Under the pieces are notes generated by a model. That model was not told the origin of the DNA. It made no database searches and saw only the letters and a program-made list of their open reading frames with translations. DNA of 64,000 nt, taken from Cinnamomum chago. Taxonomy: Eukaryota > Streptophyta > Magnoliopsida > Laurales > Lauraceae. The DNA is taken from the NCBI GenBank assembly GCA_038049695.1, contig CP142461.1:35409001-35473000 (forward strand), read 5' to 3'. Every line of letters starts with the position of its first letter. The first letter of the stretch is position 1. Shown piece by piece: positions 22,418-33,345 of the stretch. Position numbers and translations under genes: made by a program.

Positions 22418-23565
22418 TAATGATGTTCAATTCAATAGTGCAATAAGTTTTTTGGTCCTCCGGAGAAACTAATAATAATGAGACTTTGCCCACACACTCA
22501 TTCACATCAAAACCTTCCAATCCCTCCCACCTCTATGATTAGAATGTATTCAACCACGTGGGCTCACCTTAAGAGCCTACAAGCAACACCATCAGCCTTT
22601 CTTGACTTGGGTCTAATTCCAAACAGATTGAGATCAGATAAAAGAAAGAATACCTGATTAACGAGACAGACACGATGATCATGAAGCTGCTGGATGATCA
22701 TATCACACATCGTCGTCTTCCCAGATGCCGTTCCCCCCGAAACTCCTATCCCATTTTCCAATGCCAAAAAAAAAAACCCATCATCACCCACCATAACAAA
22801 AACCCAAATACAGAAGAATCGAAATTCATTCTACAGAAGAACCCCAGAGTAGCAAACCCCCAAAAATCGAAGTGAGATATCCAAAACGGGATCTTTTCAA
22901 ATCAAGCATCAAAAGGAACAAGGCGATAGAGATTGCATTAGAAAGAAAGAAAGAAGGGGGGCATGATTGGTGTTTAAGGAGAGGAGGAAAGTACCAATGA
23001 CGAAGGGTTGTTTGGGGGAATCGTCTTCAATTGGGATTGTAAGCTGCAGGCGTGTGAATCGGACGGACGCTGATGACGAATTTGGAGAGTTCCTGGCGTG
23101 AGCGATGTCAGGAGAGAGAGGGAGATGTGCGCAGCAGCAGCAGGGCTTCGTCGCAGAGAGGGAGAGAGAGATGAGCAGCAGCAGGGGAGAGACAGCAGCA
23201 AGGGAGACAGAAGACCGTCGTCGTGAGAGAGGGAGAACAGGCGAGAGCGAGGGAGAAGGAGAGATCGTCGTCGTCTCTAGGAGAGAGAGAGAGCAGGCGA
23301 TTAACAGAGAGATGGAGGGCTGGTCGTCGTCGTCCGGGAGGGAGAGGCGAGTTTGAGTTGAGTCAGGCGAATCTGGGAGAAAGGGAGAAAGGGAGAGAGA
23401 CGAGAGACACCATGGAAGGGTTGGACTGTGGAATGAGAAAGGGGGGAAAGTTTTCGTGTATTTGGAATGAGCGGGCCCAGGATGAAATTTCATTGCAAAA
23501 TTTCAAATTCAACTTGCACGCCTCCAGCTGAAAATAACATTAGCTACAGTGTGTGGTCTTCTCTC
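22418..23565 (-). repeat. right long TIR of MULE B
   Basis: Inverted copy of 16202-17372. Read from its outer end it starts GAGAGAAGACCACACACTGTA and reaches the same TAGCTAATGTTATTTTCAGC-type segment as the left arm. Its outer flank (TATCTCTCGCC...) is not a TA tract and does not match the left flank, so this end lacks a target duplication. Confidence 0.85.
22654..23072 (-). pseudogene. captured uridine kinase-like (UKL) fragment, right copy
   Basis: Mirror copy of the left fragment: exon 2 at 22745-22654 (92 bp, as on the left) again holds the GGTASGKTT Walker A loop, and exon 1 ends at 22995. It differs by a few substitutions (QLHDHR instead of QLQDHR, PKQPFVIG instead of PKRPFVIG). Having the host fragment inside both TIRs means capture happened before, or was copied along with, TIR formation. 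Confidence 0.8.
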
Positions 23566-23859
23566 TATCTCTCGCCTCTCTCTCTCAGCGACGAAGCTCT
23601 CTCTCTCACCGGTCTCTCCCAACGAAGCTCTCTCCCTCGCTGCCCTGCTGCTCTCCTCTCTCCTTCGTTCTCATTTCTTTCATTTTCCATCACGTTGGCA
23701 GAGACGTCTGCCTCTCGCCTGATCTCTCTCAGCAGGGAGCTGTTGCTGCACACAACTCTCTCTCGCTCTCCCTTTCCCGTCAAGGGTCTCGCTACCCAAC
23801 TCTCTGTCTCGCTCCAGATCTCTCGCCTGATCTTGAGCTTCACTCTAGCTTGCTGCGAC
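23566..23859 (+). repeat. left arm of the inner inverted repeat of MULE B
   Basis: CT-rich arm mirrored at 25384-25692. It includes CTCAGCAGGGAGCTG and CGCTCCAGATCTCTCGCC. Its inner end TTGCTGCGAC joins the captured IRX9H exon. The outer end passes directly into the right long TIR at about 23560. Confidence 0.75.
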
Positions 23860-23860
23860 G

Positions 23861-24651
23861 GCCCTATCTTTTATGCTGGTCAAATTTTCTTGGCATACAA
23901 GATGTCTGTACATAACCCCTGTTTTCCTCAAGATTTCAGCAGTTTCAGGAGACTGGAAGGACATTTCCACAACTATCCATAGTAGAGGAGGAGGAACGTG
24001 TTTTAAGGTGTGGGCGAAACGATTCAAATAATATGCTTGAAATGGTCGAGTGTGTGCTGGAGTTACTATGATCAAAAGCTTCTGATTCGAGAAATCTGAA
24101 TCATTAGTAGGAGATGACATGGAGGAGGGATCCATCGTCTCATCTCTCAGTTCTCGTTTCATCTCCAGGCTAGCATTGTGCTTCAAATCCTCATTCTCGA
24201 TCAGTGAAGCTCTGTATCTTGATACATCGAAGTATTCCCGTTCAGCTCCCTTTGTCGGCTTAATTTCAAAGGAAAATCTTTGATGTTTCAGCACAAAATT
24301 TGTAGAGAAATCCACAGAGATCAATGGGGCTAAACCAATGAAAACCCCAAGCATAAAACAGACAAAGAAATGGAAGAAAGCCCTCTTCCATCCATGTCCT
24401 TTTGATTTTGTTGTCCTCTCCATAGACCGAGAAGATCTCTTTGAGAAAGTTCCAAGAACAACCATTCGAATCCTATGCAACGCCGAAAATAAATCCAAGG
24501 AGCAAAAAAACGCAGCTAATGAACCTACTGGTGGCAAGTAATTCTGAGTATACAACAACTTGGGAGGGGATGAAGAGACTGGAAATGCCTCGTCACTTTG
24601 TACACCTCCATCCCGCTGAGCCATTGAGATAGTTCTTCTAAATGAAGGCAT
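23861..24651 (-). pseudogene. captured first exon of an IRX9H-like GT43 xylosyltransferase
   Basis: GT43 proteins of the IRX9/IRX14 type elongate the xylan backbone in the Golgi. The open frame starts MPSFRRTISMAQRDGGVQSD, has the basic FSKRSSRSMER stretch, and a type II signal-anchor FFHFFVCFMLGVFIGLAPL at about residues 90-110. It then enters the catalytic domain: IVTPAHTRPFQAYYLNRFAH, PPPLLWIVVEMSFQS, GVMYRHLVCQENLTSIKDR. It stops there, where element sequence begins, before the DDD/DxD sugar-nucleotide motif. So it is truncated and cannot be an active transferase, although about 263 codons are uninterrupted. Read-through adds only a few codons from the arm before a stop at 23845. Confidence 0.85.
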
Positions 24652-25383
24652 TTCAATAATTTATCCAAAACCAATCTCCTATCCTAACCAATGAAAGAAT
24701 TCCATACCAAGGACACAATAGTTGGAAACACCGTAACATGAAAAAATCAATACCAACGACGACATCTTTTCAGTTGCATTATAGTCCAATATTTAGAAGA
24801 GGATCCAATTTCACTTCAGAAACTTTCCTGGAATTGAATGCTGACAAAAAAAGAAAAAAAATCCAGCGAAAGAAACATATCCTCATCAAAAAAGCATTCT
24901 CACAAATATTTCTCAAATTAAATTATATCACAGTTTTCTCTAAATTGATATCCAATCATTCAGATAAAATTATCAAAAACTTGTACACGATTCAATTCAG
25001 AAACTCCATCACAACATAATGCCCACATCAGATTGAGCCTTCACCAAACTCATTTCAACACGATGCAAATCCACCCACATCAGATCAGACAATGGAAATG
25101 ATGAAATTCCAATCCTTGAGTCACATCAACTGTCTTTTATAGGAGAGAAATAAAAGAAAAGAAAGAAACCCAATACCCCCTTCACTAAAACAACTTCACA
25201 ATGCAATCTGAATATGAAGTTCCTTTATTACCAAATATGCAACTCCTCCCCCTTTCTCCATTCCCACTCTACTGAAAATCCTCCATCAAACTACTCCCGA
25301 CTCACCCCAACAGTACAACACCCAAATCAAACATTTCATAAAAACCAAAACCCAGATCGAAAACAGCTTCCTTCCCAATCTAG
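24652..25383 (-). other. captured upstream region of the IRX9H-like gene
   Basis: AT-rich sequence lying 5' of the captured start codon and ending at the right arm of the inner inverted repeat. By position it is likely the source gene's 5' UTR and promoter, moved together with exon 1. No specific promoter element can be named. Confidence 0.4.
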
Positions 25384-25692
25384 TTGCAGCAAGCCAGAGT
25401 GAAGCTCAACATCAGGCGAGAGATCTGGAGTGAGACAGAGAGTTGGGCAGCTAGACCCTTGACGGGAGAGGGAGAGCGAGAGCGAGAGAGAGTTGTGCGC
25501 AGCAGCAGCTCCCTGCTGAGAGAGATCAGGCGAGAGGGGTTAGCGGAGTAGGGCAGCGAGGGAGAGAGGAGAGCAGCAGGCAGCAGGGCAGCGAGGGAGA
25601 GTCCGGCGAGGGAGAGAGCTTCGCTGGGAGAGACCGGTGAGAGAGAGAGAGCTTCGTCGCTGAGAGAGAGAGGCGAGAGACAGAGAGAAGAC
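25384..25692 (-). repeat. right arm of the inner inverted repeat of MULE B
   Basis: Inverted copy of 23566-23859, purine-rich on this strand. Similarity to the left side continues to AGAGAGAAGACC and then stops. From there the left side reads into ACACACTGTAG of the long TIR and the right side into GTCGTTGAG. Confidence 0.75.
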
Positions 25693-25940
25693 CGTCGTTG
25701 AGAGAGAGGCGAGAGACAGAGCTTCATCGTCGCTGAGAGAGAGAGGGGCGAGGGACAGAGGAGAGACACGGGAGAGCTCGATTTGGTCTAAGGTAAGATG
25801 GGGGGTAATGAAAAAATGAGCGGGCCATTTAAAAACTCAACTCACCTACCTGATTGCAATTTCTCTCCCACACGTGATCCCTTCCGTCACACGCACCCAG
25901 CTCATATTAGTGTCAACTGCAGTGTGGGAGAGCATTTCCC
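25693..25940. other. outer right end of MULE B
   Basis: Purine-rich sequence, then unique sequence ending CTGCAGTGTGGGAGAGCAT and TTCCC next to (TA)n. This terminus resembles the ends of the other MULEs in the row (CACACACTGCAG core) but has no counterpart on the left of the inner inverted repeat. Confidence 0.5.
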
Positions 25941-25958
25941 TATATATATATATATATA

Positions 25959-27527
25959 GGGAGGGGATCACACAGGCTGCAGCCTGTGTTATCCCAAGCT
26001 GCACACGCGTGCGAGGGCCCAACGCACTGGCCCAACGCTGATGTTATTTCCGTTTCCCGCTCTCACGAAACAGTATTCCCCCAACTCATTTCAAAATCAC
26101 CTATCCTCTGTTTTGCAAAACTCCTCTCCTCCCTCCGTCTCTCGTCTCCGTCTCTCGTCTCTCCTCTGAAACTCCTCTCCCTCTCAAACGACTATCGCTG
26201 CCTCTAGGACGACGACGGCCAGTCGACTCTCTTCTCTCGTCTCTCGTCTCTGTCTCTCGACTCTGTCTCTCTGTCTCTCGATGACGGCCAGTCGACGATC
26301 GCTGCCTCTCTGAAACTGCTCTGCCTCTGTCTGTCGTCTCTCTCTGCCTCTCGACTCTCTTTCGCATGCATCTCTCTCTCTCGGACGACTTAGATCGGAC
26401 GGCGACTCCCCTGAGATCTCTCTCCCTCACGACAACGATCTCTCTCGCTCTCTGTCTCTCGCCTGATCTCTCTCTCTGCGAAGCTCTCTCGTTCGCTGCG
26501 GTGTCTCCCTCACCTGATCTCTCTCTCTCAGCTCAGCTCTCTCCCTCGCTACTGTCTCTCCCCCTCGCTCCCTCTCGGACGACGATCGCTGCCTCTCGGA
26601 CGTCTCTCTCTGCCTCTCGACTCTCTTTCGCAGCTCTCTCTCTCGGACGGCGACTCCCCTGAGATCTCTCTCCCTCACGACAACGATCTCTTTCCCTCAC
26701 GACAACGATCTCTCTCGCTCTCTGTTTCTCGCCTGACTCTCTCTCTCTGCGAAGCTCTCTCGTTCGCTGCCATGTCTCCCTCGCCTGATCTCTCTCTCAG
26801 CTCAGGTCTCTCCTTCGCTACTGTCTCTCCCCCGCTGCTGCTCATCTCTCTCTCCCTCTCTGCGGCGAAGCCCTGCTGCTGCTGCGCACATCTCCCTCTC
26901 TCTCGCCGATTGACAGGCCTGCAGCTGAATTGCTGCTCCCTCGCCTGATCCCTCTCACCCCCCTCTCTCTTGCTGCAGGTAAGAATAGTTCCTTCTTGAG
27001 TTGAAATATGAGAATGCTGATGTTTTTTTTTTGTTTTTTTTTTTTTAGTTCGTTGTATGGAATGGATGGAATTTGTGAAAATGATTGGAATGGAATGGCA
27101 GTCTTTAAATTTCCCTGTCTTTCATCGTAGATCTCATTAGTGCAGGATTTTGGTTGATTATGGAGTGGTAACTTTGGTTAATCATCATTTTGTATAGCAT
27201 ATAGACATGTCATATACTAGACAAGTGAGGGATTTCATTGATGTGTTTGCACTTCAGTTGAACTAAAATTGCTCTAATCTCCAGTGGGAAAATCCCATGG
27301 CAGAAGCAACATGACAAAGGGTCGAAGTTACCATTTAATGGTTGAAAGGTGGGAAAATGGGCATGCCAAGTAGTTTCAGAAGACCCCTACAGTCTCTAGT
27401 CCTTTTTTGTAATGCCTTATGTTTTAATAAATTTATCCTGCCAGCCATCAAAGAATGTATGGTGCATTACAGTCATAGCAGTGTCAAATTGGGATGTGTT
27501 CATTGTGAGGAGTTGGTCAGTTGGGTT
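25959..27527 (+). repeat. left TIR of MULE C
   Basis: Inverted copy at 36061-37363. It is about 266 bp longer than the right arm because a CT-rich block (CTCCCTCACGACAACGATC and neighbours, near 26420-26700) is duplicated. A CTGCAG/GTAAGA splice donor at about 26979 at the end of the CT-rich zone could splice a 5' UTR exon to the GRF gene. Confidence 0.85.
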
Positions 27528-28029
27528 CCAATCTTCATTTGAGGAGTTGGTCAGTTGGGTTCCAATCTTCAAATTGGGATGTGTTCATTGCAAGGATCAC
27601 TCTTAAAATTTTACGTTCCAATCTTCTTCTTACAGATCTGCCTTTCAAAAGCAAAAAAATAAGACTCAAAACACCCATTAATTATTTCACACAAACAAGA
27701 TCCATGAGACAAAACTAAATACAAATTTCATTAGGTAAAACTACAATTGCAGTGTATAGAATCAAATTATTCAAGTTGCAAGTGGAAAAGTGATGGACAT
27801 GTTGATGAAGATTTCTATTTCTTTCATTCATTTCATATGATTCTAAAATTTCACATGGAATGTTGTTTTTTCGTTGAATAGATATCTCTTTTGGCAAAAA
27901 TATCTCAACTTTTCCCATTTGAGTTGCTAGCTTTTGAGAGTTATGTCTGAACTCTTTTATCTGATGTTATCATTTTGTTTAAATACTTTTTGTTTAATTT
28001 TTCTTCCCACAATGGGAATAGGATTATAA

Positions 28030-28537
28030 ATGTCGTCAGCATCGTCTTCCGTTAGAAAATTAGATTGGGCTCCAAAGTGCCCATGTGGCCATGGGTTTAT
28101 GATTTTAAAGACATCTCGTACGGCCCAGAATCCAGGACGAAGATTTTGGAAATGCCCGGATTTACACGTAAGTATTAATAGATTTCAACTTCTTAAATTA
28201 CTATGTATTCTCACTCTAAAATTAATATTTCTTTTGCTATGAATTTCTGTGTAGGGAGAAGGAGGTTGTGGGTTTTTTATTTGGATGGATGAGGCTGCGA
28301 TTGAAAATTCACCGGTCCGAAGTATGGGACGTGTGCAAAGCGAACGAAGAGATGATGAAATGAGAACGTTACTTGAAGAGATGAAGCAAGAGATGAAGCA
28401 GGAGATAATCTTTGAGAGAAAGTGTTGAAGCTCATAATGTTCAGCGGCAACACCCAAATTATACTAGCTATATATTGATGATGTTTATACTATTCGTTGC
28501 ATATGTATGGAGATCAAACTTGGCAACCCGAGCTTAG
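28030..28537 (+). pseudogene. GRF-type zinc finger, tail-anchored protein gene (MULE C copy), frameshifted
   Basis: GRF zinc fingers (as in APE2, TOP3A and NEIL3) bind single-stranded nucleic acid. Exon 1 (28030-28167, 46 codons) reads KCPCGHGFMILKTSRTAQ then NPGRRFWKCPDLH. Exon 2 starts at 28255 with GEGGCGFFIWMDEA. The four Cys of the finger are split by the intron. Compared with the MULE D copy, exon 2 suffers a small length change near 28410 (after KQEMKQEI), giving a TGA at about 28426. The downstream sequence still encodes the Cterm NYTSYILMMFILFVAYVW segment in another frame. It faces the transposase gene from the opposite end. Confidence 0.8.
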
Positions 28538-28919
28538 CCATCTCTGTTAGTTTTTTCTTTTTTTTTCAATGTTGACTGTTGAATGTTGATTTATGGAATG
28601 TCCAGATGCACTCTTTTTCTTATTTATGTTCAATGTTGAGTTTAAAATAGTTGATGTTGAAGCTAATGTTAAATGCGAGATTTGGAATGATCATGTTGGA
28701 TTTCTTTTTGTCCCATGTTAAATGTGTTGATTATAGGTGAATGAATGGTTGGTTTGATGTTGAATAAGAATGAAAAATGTTGATGTTTTAAGTGATGGGC
28801 AACAACAGGTTGAGTTTGAATGTGGAAGTTATAGGTGAGTGGTTGGTTTGATGTTGAATAAGAATGGTGAATGCTAATGTTTTAAGTTATTGGCAAGAAC
28901 AGGTTTTTTTGTTTTAGTG

Positions 28920-29866
28920 ATGCTGAGTACCCCTGTTTGGGGCACTGGTTACCCCACTTCCCGAAGGAATTTTTGGAAGATATTTGGGGAACTCGAAGTC
29001 CATATGATGAACTTAAAATCTGCATTTTTTGGTTTAAAAAAAATAGGGGAGGCTTAGCGTTACAGTCGCGCACTTTTGGAACCCAGTCATTCAAGTCAGC
29101 CAAAAACCAATCTGAGTAGCCCTGTTTAGGTCACCGTTTGACCCACTTCCGGAGGGATTTTTTTCATGAAAATTGGGGAACTCGGAGTCCATATGATGAA
29201 CTTAAAATATGCATTTTTTGGTTTAAAAAAAACCGCGTTTGCCTAGCGTTACAGTCGCGCACTTTTGGAACCCAGTCATTCAAGTCAACCAAAAACCAAT
29301 CTGAGTACCCCTGTTTAGGTCACCGTTTGACCCACTTCCGGAGGGATTTTTTTCATGAAAATTGGGGAACTCTAAGTCCATATGATGAACTTAAAATCTA
29401 CATTTTTTGGTTTAAAAAAAACCGCGTTTGCCTAGCGTTACAGTCGCGCACTTTTGGAACCCAGTCATTGAATTCTGCCGAAAACCAATCTGAGTACCCC
29501 TGTTTAGGTCACCGTTTGACCCACTTCCGGAGGGATTTTTTTCATGAAAATTGGGGAACTCGAAGTCCATATGATGAACTTAAAATCTACATTTTTTGGT
29601 TTAAAAAAAACCGCGTTTACCTAGCGTTACAGTCGCGCACTTTTGGAACCCAGTCATTGAATTCTGCCGAAAACCAATCTGAGTAGCCCTGTTTAGGTCA
29701 ACGTTTGCCCACTTCCGGAGGGATTTTTTTCATGAAAATTGGGGAACTCGAAGTCCATATGATGAACTTAAAATCTGCATTTTTTTGTTTAAAAAAATCC
29801 GCGTCTGCCTAACGGTCCAGTCGCGCACTTTTCCAACCCAGTCAGTCAAATCTGCCAGATTGGTTT
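28920..29866 (+). repeat. 189-bp repeat array, left arm of palindrome (MULE C)
   Basis: About five direct units; the CTGTTTAGGTCA marker recurs at 29122, 29311, 29500 and 29688. The first unit is a diverged edge unit (GATGCTGAGTACCCCTG). The 189-bp length equals 63 codons, so one frame stays open over several units (29138-29686). A translated protein is doubtful. Confidence 0.9.
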
Positions 29867-30958
29867 TGGGCAGATTTGACTGACTGGGTTCCAAAAGTGT
29901 GCAACTGGAACACTATGCAGACGCAATTTTTTTTTAACGAAAAAATTCAGATTTTAAGTTCATTATATGGACTTCGAGTTCGCCAATTTTCATGTAAAAA
30001 TACCCTCCGGAAGTGGGGCAAACGGTGACCTAAACAGGGCTACTCAGATTGGTTTTTGGCAGAATTCACTGACTGAGTTCCAAATGTGCGTGACTGGGAC
30101 GCTAGGCAAACGCGGTTTTTTTTAAACCAAAAAATTCAGATTTAAAGTTCATCATATGGACTTCGAGTTCCCCAATTTTCATGAAAAAAATCCCTCCGGA
30201 AGTGGGGCAAACGGTGACCTAAACAGGGCTACTCAGATTGGTTTTCGGCAGAATTCACTGACTGAGTTCCAAATGTGCGTGACTGGGACGCTAGGCAAAC
30301 GCGGTTTTTTTTAAACCAAAAAATGCAGATTTAAAGTTCATATGGACTTCGAGTTCCCCAATTTTCATGAAAAAAATCCCTCCGGAAGTGGGGCAAACGG
30401 TGACCTAAACAGGGCTACTCAGATTGGTTTTCGGCAGAATTCACTGACTGAGTTCCAAATGTGCGTGACTGGGACGCTAGGCAAACGCGGTTTTTTTTTA
30501 ACGAAAAAATTCAGATTTTAAGTTCAGTATATTGACTTCAAGTTCCCAAATTTTCATGAAAAAATACCGTCTGGAAGTGGGCCAAACGGTGACCTAAACA
30601 GGGGTACTCAGATTGGTTTTCGGCAGAATTCACTGACTGAGTTCCAAATGTGCGTGACTGGGACGCTAGGCAAAAGCGGTTTTTTTTTAACGAAAAAATT
30701 CAGATTTTAAGTTCAGTATATTGACTTCAAGTTCCCAAATTTTCATGAAAAAATACCCTCCGGAAGTGGGCCAAACGGTGACCTAAACAGGGGTACTCAG
30801 ATTGGTTTTCGGCAGAATTCACTGACTGAGTTCCAAATGTGCGTGACTGGGACGCTAGGCAAATGCAGTTTTTTTTAACGAAAAAATTCAGATTTTAAGT
30901 TCAGTATATTGACTTCAAGTTCCCAAATTTTCATGAAAAATACCCTCCGGATAATGGC
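29867..30958 (-). repeat. 189-bp repeat array, right inverted arm (MULE C)
   Basis: About six units in inverted orientation, joined head to head with the left arm at CAAATCTGCCAGATTGG near 29860. A transcript through both arms could fold into a long hairpin. Confidence 0.9.
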
Positions 30959-30989
30959 CTACAACATGGTTAAACAAGGTGCTGGGCAT

Positions 30990-31160
30990 CTAAAGATTCA
31001 GTCTACTTGACAAACAGATACATTAACCTTGACAAACAGATACATTAAAGATTCATTCTACTTGACAAACAGATACATTAACCTTGACAAACAGATACAT
31101 TAAAGATTCAGTATACTTGACAAACAGATACATTAAAGATTCAGTCTACTTGACAAACAG
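30990..31160. repeat. short tandem repeat built on TTGACAAACAGATACATTAA
   Basis: Six or more copies of a 17-34 bp unit containing ACTTGACAAACAGATACATT. The last copies merge with the end of the captured SRP receptor exon (coding sequence for SVCQVD on the minus strand), so the array looks like local amplification of that exon's end. Confidence 0.75.
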
Positions 31161-31444
31161 ACTTGACATTAAGCTTTTTTATGTCTGTGTAAGACTGTCT
31201 GCAGCCAACGAACATCACAGGGGCTCTAGAAATATAAACCATGGTCAAAGCAGCTCCAACCTGCATGAGAGTTCATGAGAGTTCATGTTATGTTAGATGG
31301 TGCCCAAAATTCTCACATCCATCATGATTTGCTTGCACCTCTACCCAAAAGTCAGCATACCTTGTCATCAGTTGTATCAAAGTTTGTGAGCAAGATGCCG
31401 TCAATCAATCTTGCATTAGGTGCAGTTGAGAGATCCGCTAATTT
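31141..31444 (-). pseudogene. captured C-terminal exons of SRP receptor alpha (SRPRA/FtsY-type GTPase)
   Basis: The intact protein is the ER-docking GTPase for the signal recognition particle. Exon 31444-31361 (28 codons) reads KLADLSTAPNARLIDGILLT, then NFDTTDDK before GTATGC; the TKFD guanine-specificity motif of the family appears here as TNFD. After a 100-bp intron, exon 31260-31141 reads VGAALTMVYISRAPVMFVGC, then RQSYTDIKKLNVKSV, and diverges to CQVD and a stop instead of the family's terminal IVKTLLK-like end. Only the last two exons are present, with amino-acid changes at conserved sites. It is antisense to the GRF gene and sense with the transposase. Confidence 0.85.
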
Positions 31445-33160
31445 CTGCACAGCATAAGAGAAGTCATGGTTATTTATCGCCCAGAATCTATAGCACATGG
31501 TTATTTATGTAGACTATCATGGTTGGTTGTGAAATGCATTGGAAAATCACATGTCCACTTCAAAATCACATCAGCAACAGTAGAAACTTCAAAATCACAT
31601 CAGCATTGGACTATCATATTTTCATGGCAACTGCTTGATTAAGAACTTGAGATATGAAGGCTGAAAAGACCAACCTTTCACCACTTTGAACATAGAAACA
31701 TGAAGCTTAATTTGCAGTATTTAAATGATAATTTAAACATAGAAACATGAAGCTCAAGTGATGGATCAACTCCCACTCCCTCTTGCATAAAGAACATATA
31801 TCAGAAAGGTTCTCCAAAATAACACCATTCCTTCTAAAGCTTACCAGAACATGAGAATGTTGAATCTACAACCAAACATGGGTCTAATTAACATTTTAAC
31901 TCATTTAAGTCTTTGAGGGTTTTTTTTTTTCACTGCTATGATCACATGACTCATTACACTTATACATCTTCTATGGCCACAATACTTTTCTTGTTTATCA
32001 TATTTATGCTACCGACAGCATTAAGTTTGCCTTTGAGATCATCTCACCAGGTGAAGTGAGAAATATTTTTTCCCCTTCCTTTGGAATATATCCCTGCTTT
32101 CCAATTTTCATCTCTTGGTATCTTTTAATTGAAGTAACGAACAACGTATTAGTTTTCTAAGGAAAGATCATGTTAAAAACATATACTTTAACCACTGGAT
32201 TCTATGGCCAACTTTGTTTCATCATGCTAATCTCAAGAGAGTCCCCATCCTCTTATCACAACTACTACATTAGAACAGTGTAACACATTCAGTGAAGGCT
32301 ATGAGACAGAGATCAGAAAATCATAGTTCATTACATGGCCCAAAACCAAACTATGAGACAGAGAAATCCACACTACACCAAACCTGGTCTTTTACGGCCA
32401 GGTTCTCCAAAATAACACCATTCCTTCTAAAGCTTATCCACATCAGACACTTTGCAAGTTTTCACCAATCAACAGAAAGCCTCCACTCTAGGAAGGGCTA
32501 AACCAAGCTAAATAGACGCACAAGCTAAAACATCAAAGATAAGCATCACAAATGTGAAGCAAAGCCTTAAAAAAAACACATATATCAAGAAAAATAGCAC
32601 ATAAAAATTTCATAACTAAATTTCATCCTATAGCATCTAAGCAAAACACAGTAGCTCAAAGAAGAGGCATTTTTGTCTAAAGCTTAGCATTCACTAAAAG
32701 AACTCATTAGGCATTTATGGCTCCAGTGATCAAATATAACCAGTAACATAAATTCTGATATTTTATAATGCAGAAAGGATCCATGCTAACCGTTTGATCA
32801 TATCTCTCAATTTATTGAGTGCATTTCATGTCTCTTCATCTGTTGTCTCTGCTAGAATTTGTTTGTGCAAATATTAAATTGATCTTTTAAGTGTAGTGCT
32901 AAAAAGGATAGCCTTTAATTGGATGTTTGCTCAAATCTGTAACTATCTTCAATTGAGATCAGTCATTTGCTCTTCCTTCTTCCCCTATTATCACCATCTT
33001 CCTTATATTTCAGCTTGATTTAATGGAAAAATGGGTGATCTCTCTTCATTTTATTAGTTTTCTTGATCTGGGTGTTGTGTCATTGCATGAGATCTTTATT
33101 ACCCATCTGGGTCTTTTTGTTTTAGTAGATGAAAGTCGCTCAACTGACCCAAAGCTCTAT
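31445..33160. other. MULE C variable region, no gene recognised
   Basis: AT-rich DNA found in C but not in D at the same place. A 33-bp TTCTCCAAAATAACACCATT-type stretch occurs twice (about 31809 and 32402). A short LINE-like piece shared with MULE B follows at about 33165-33235. It may be intron DNA of the SRP receptor source gene on the SRPRA side. Confidence 0.35.
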
Positions 33161-33345
33161 TCCATCCTATATTGTACTCAGATTTGGCCTTTATGCATGA
33201 CTAAATTTGAAGACAGTGAAATTTAAAGACTTAAGAAGCTTATTACAACGAACTGAAACAATTTAATGAGGTGAGTTATGCATGGAAAAGGCTTATGAAA
33301 GGATTTTTTTTATCATAAACAATCTTAAAGCAACAAATAAATTAC

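Larger units (their letters stand above)
16202..25940. mobile_element. MULE B, composite Pack-MULE carrying several gene fragments
   Basis: The left end GAGAACAGATCACACACACTG abuts a TA/GA microsatellite. The far right end, read inward, is GGGAAATGCTCTCCCACACTG and abuts (TA)n at 25941-25958. Two overlapping inverted-repeat systems are present: long TIRs at 16202-17372 and 22418-23565, and a second pair at 23566-23859 and 25384-25692. The second pair lacks its own left terminus, so two elements were probably fused. Cargo: uridine kinase-like exons in both long TIRs, an RNase H remnant, an acidic exon, a 189-bp repeat array, a VTT gene fragment and an IRX9H-like fragment. No transposase is present, so it is non-autonomous. 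Confidence 0.75.

Noticed and set aside
22909-23493. Open frame of 194 codons on the minus strand
   Set aside because: Most of it is CT-rich TIR translated as Ser/Leu/Pro. Only the part around the UKL exon has meaning, and that is annotated separately.
27342-27542. Short protein repeated in both TIRs of MULE C (MKGGKMGMPSSFRRPLQ...)
   Set aside because: It duplicates because the TIR duplicates. No domain is seen; the LFCNALCFNKFI part resembles the 3' end wording of plant retroelements.
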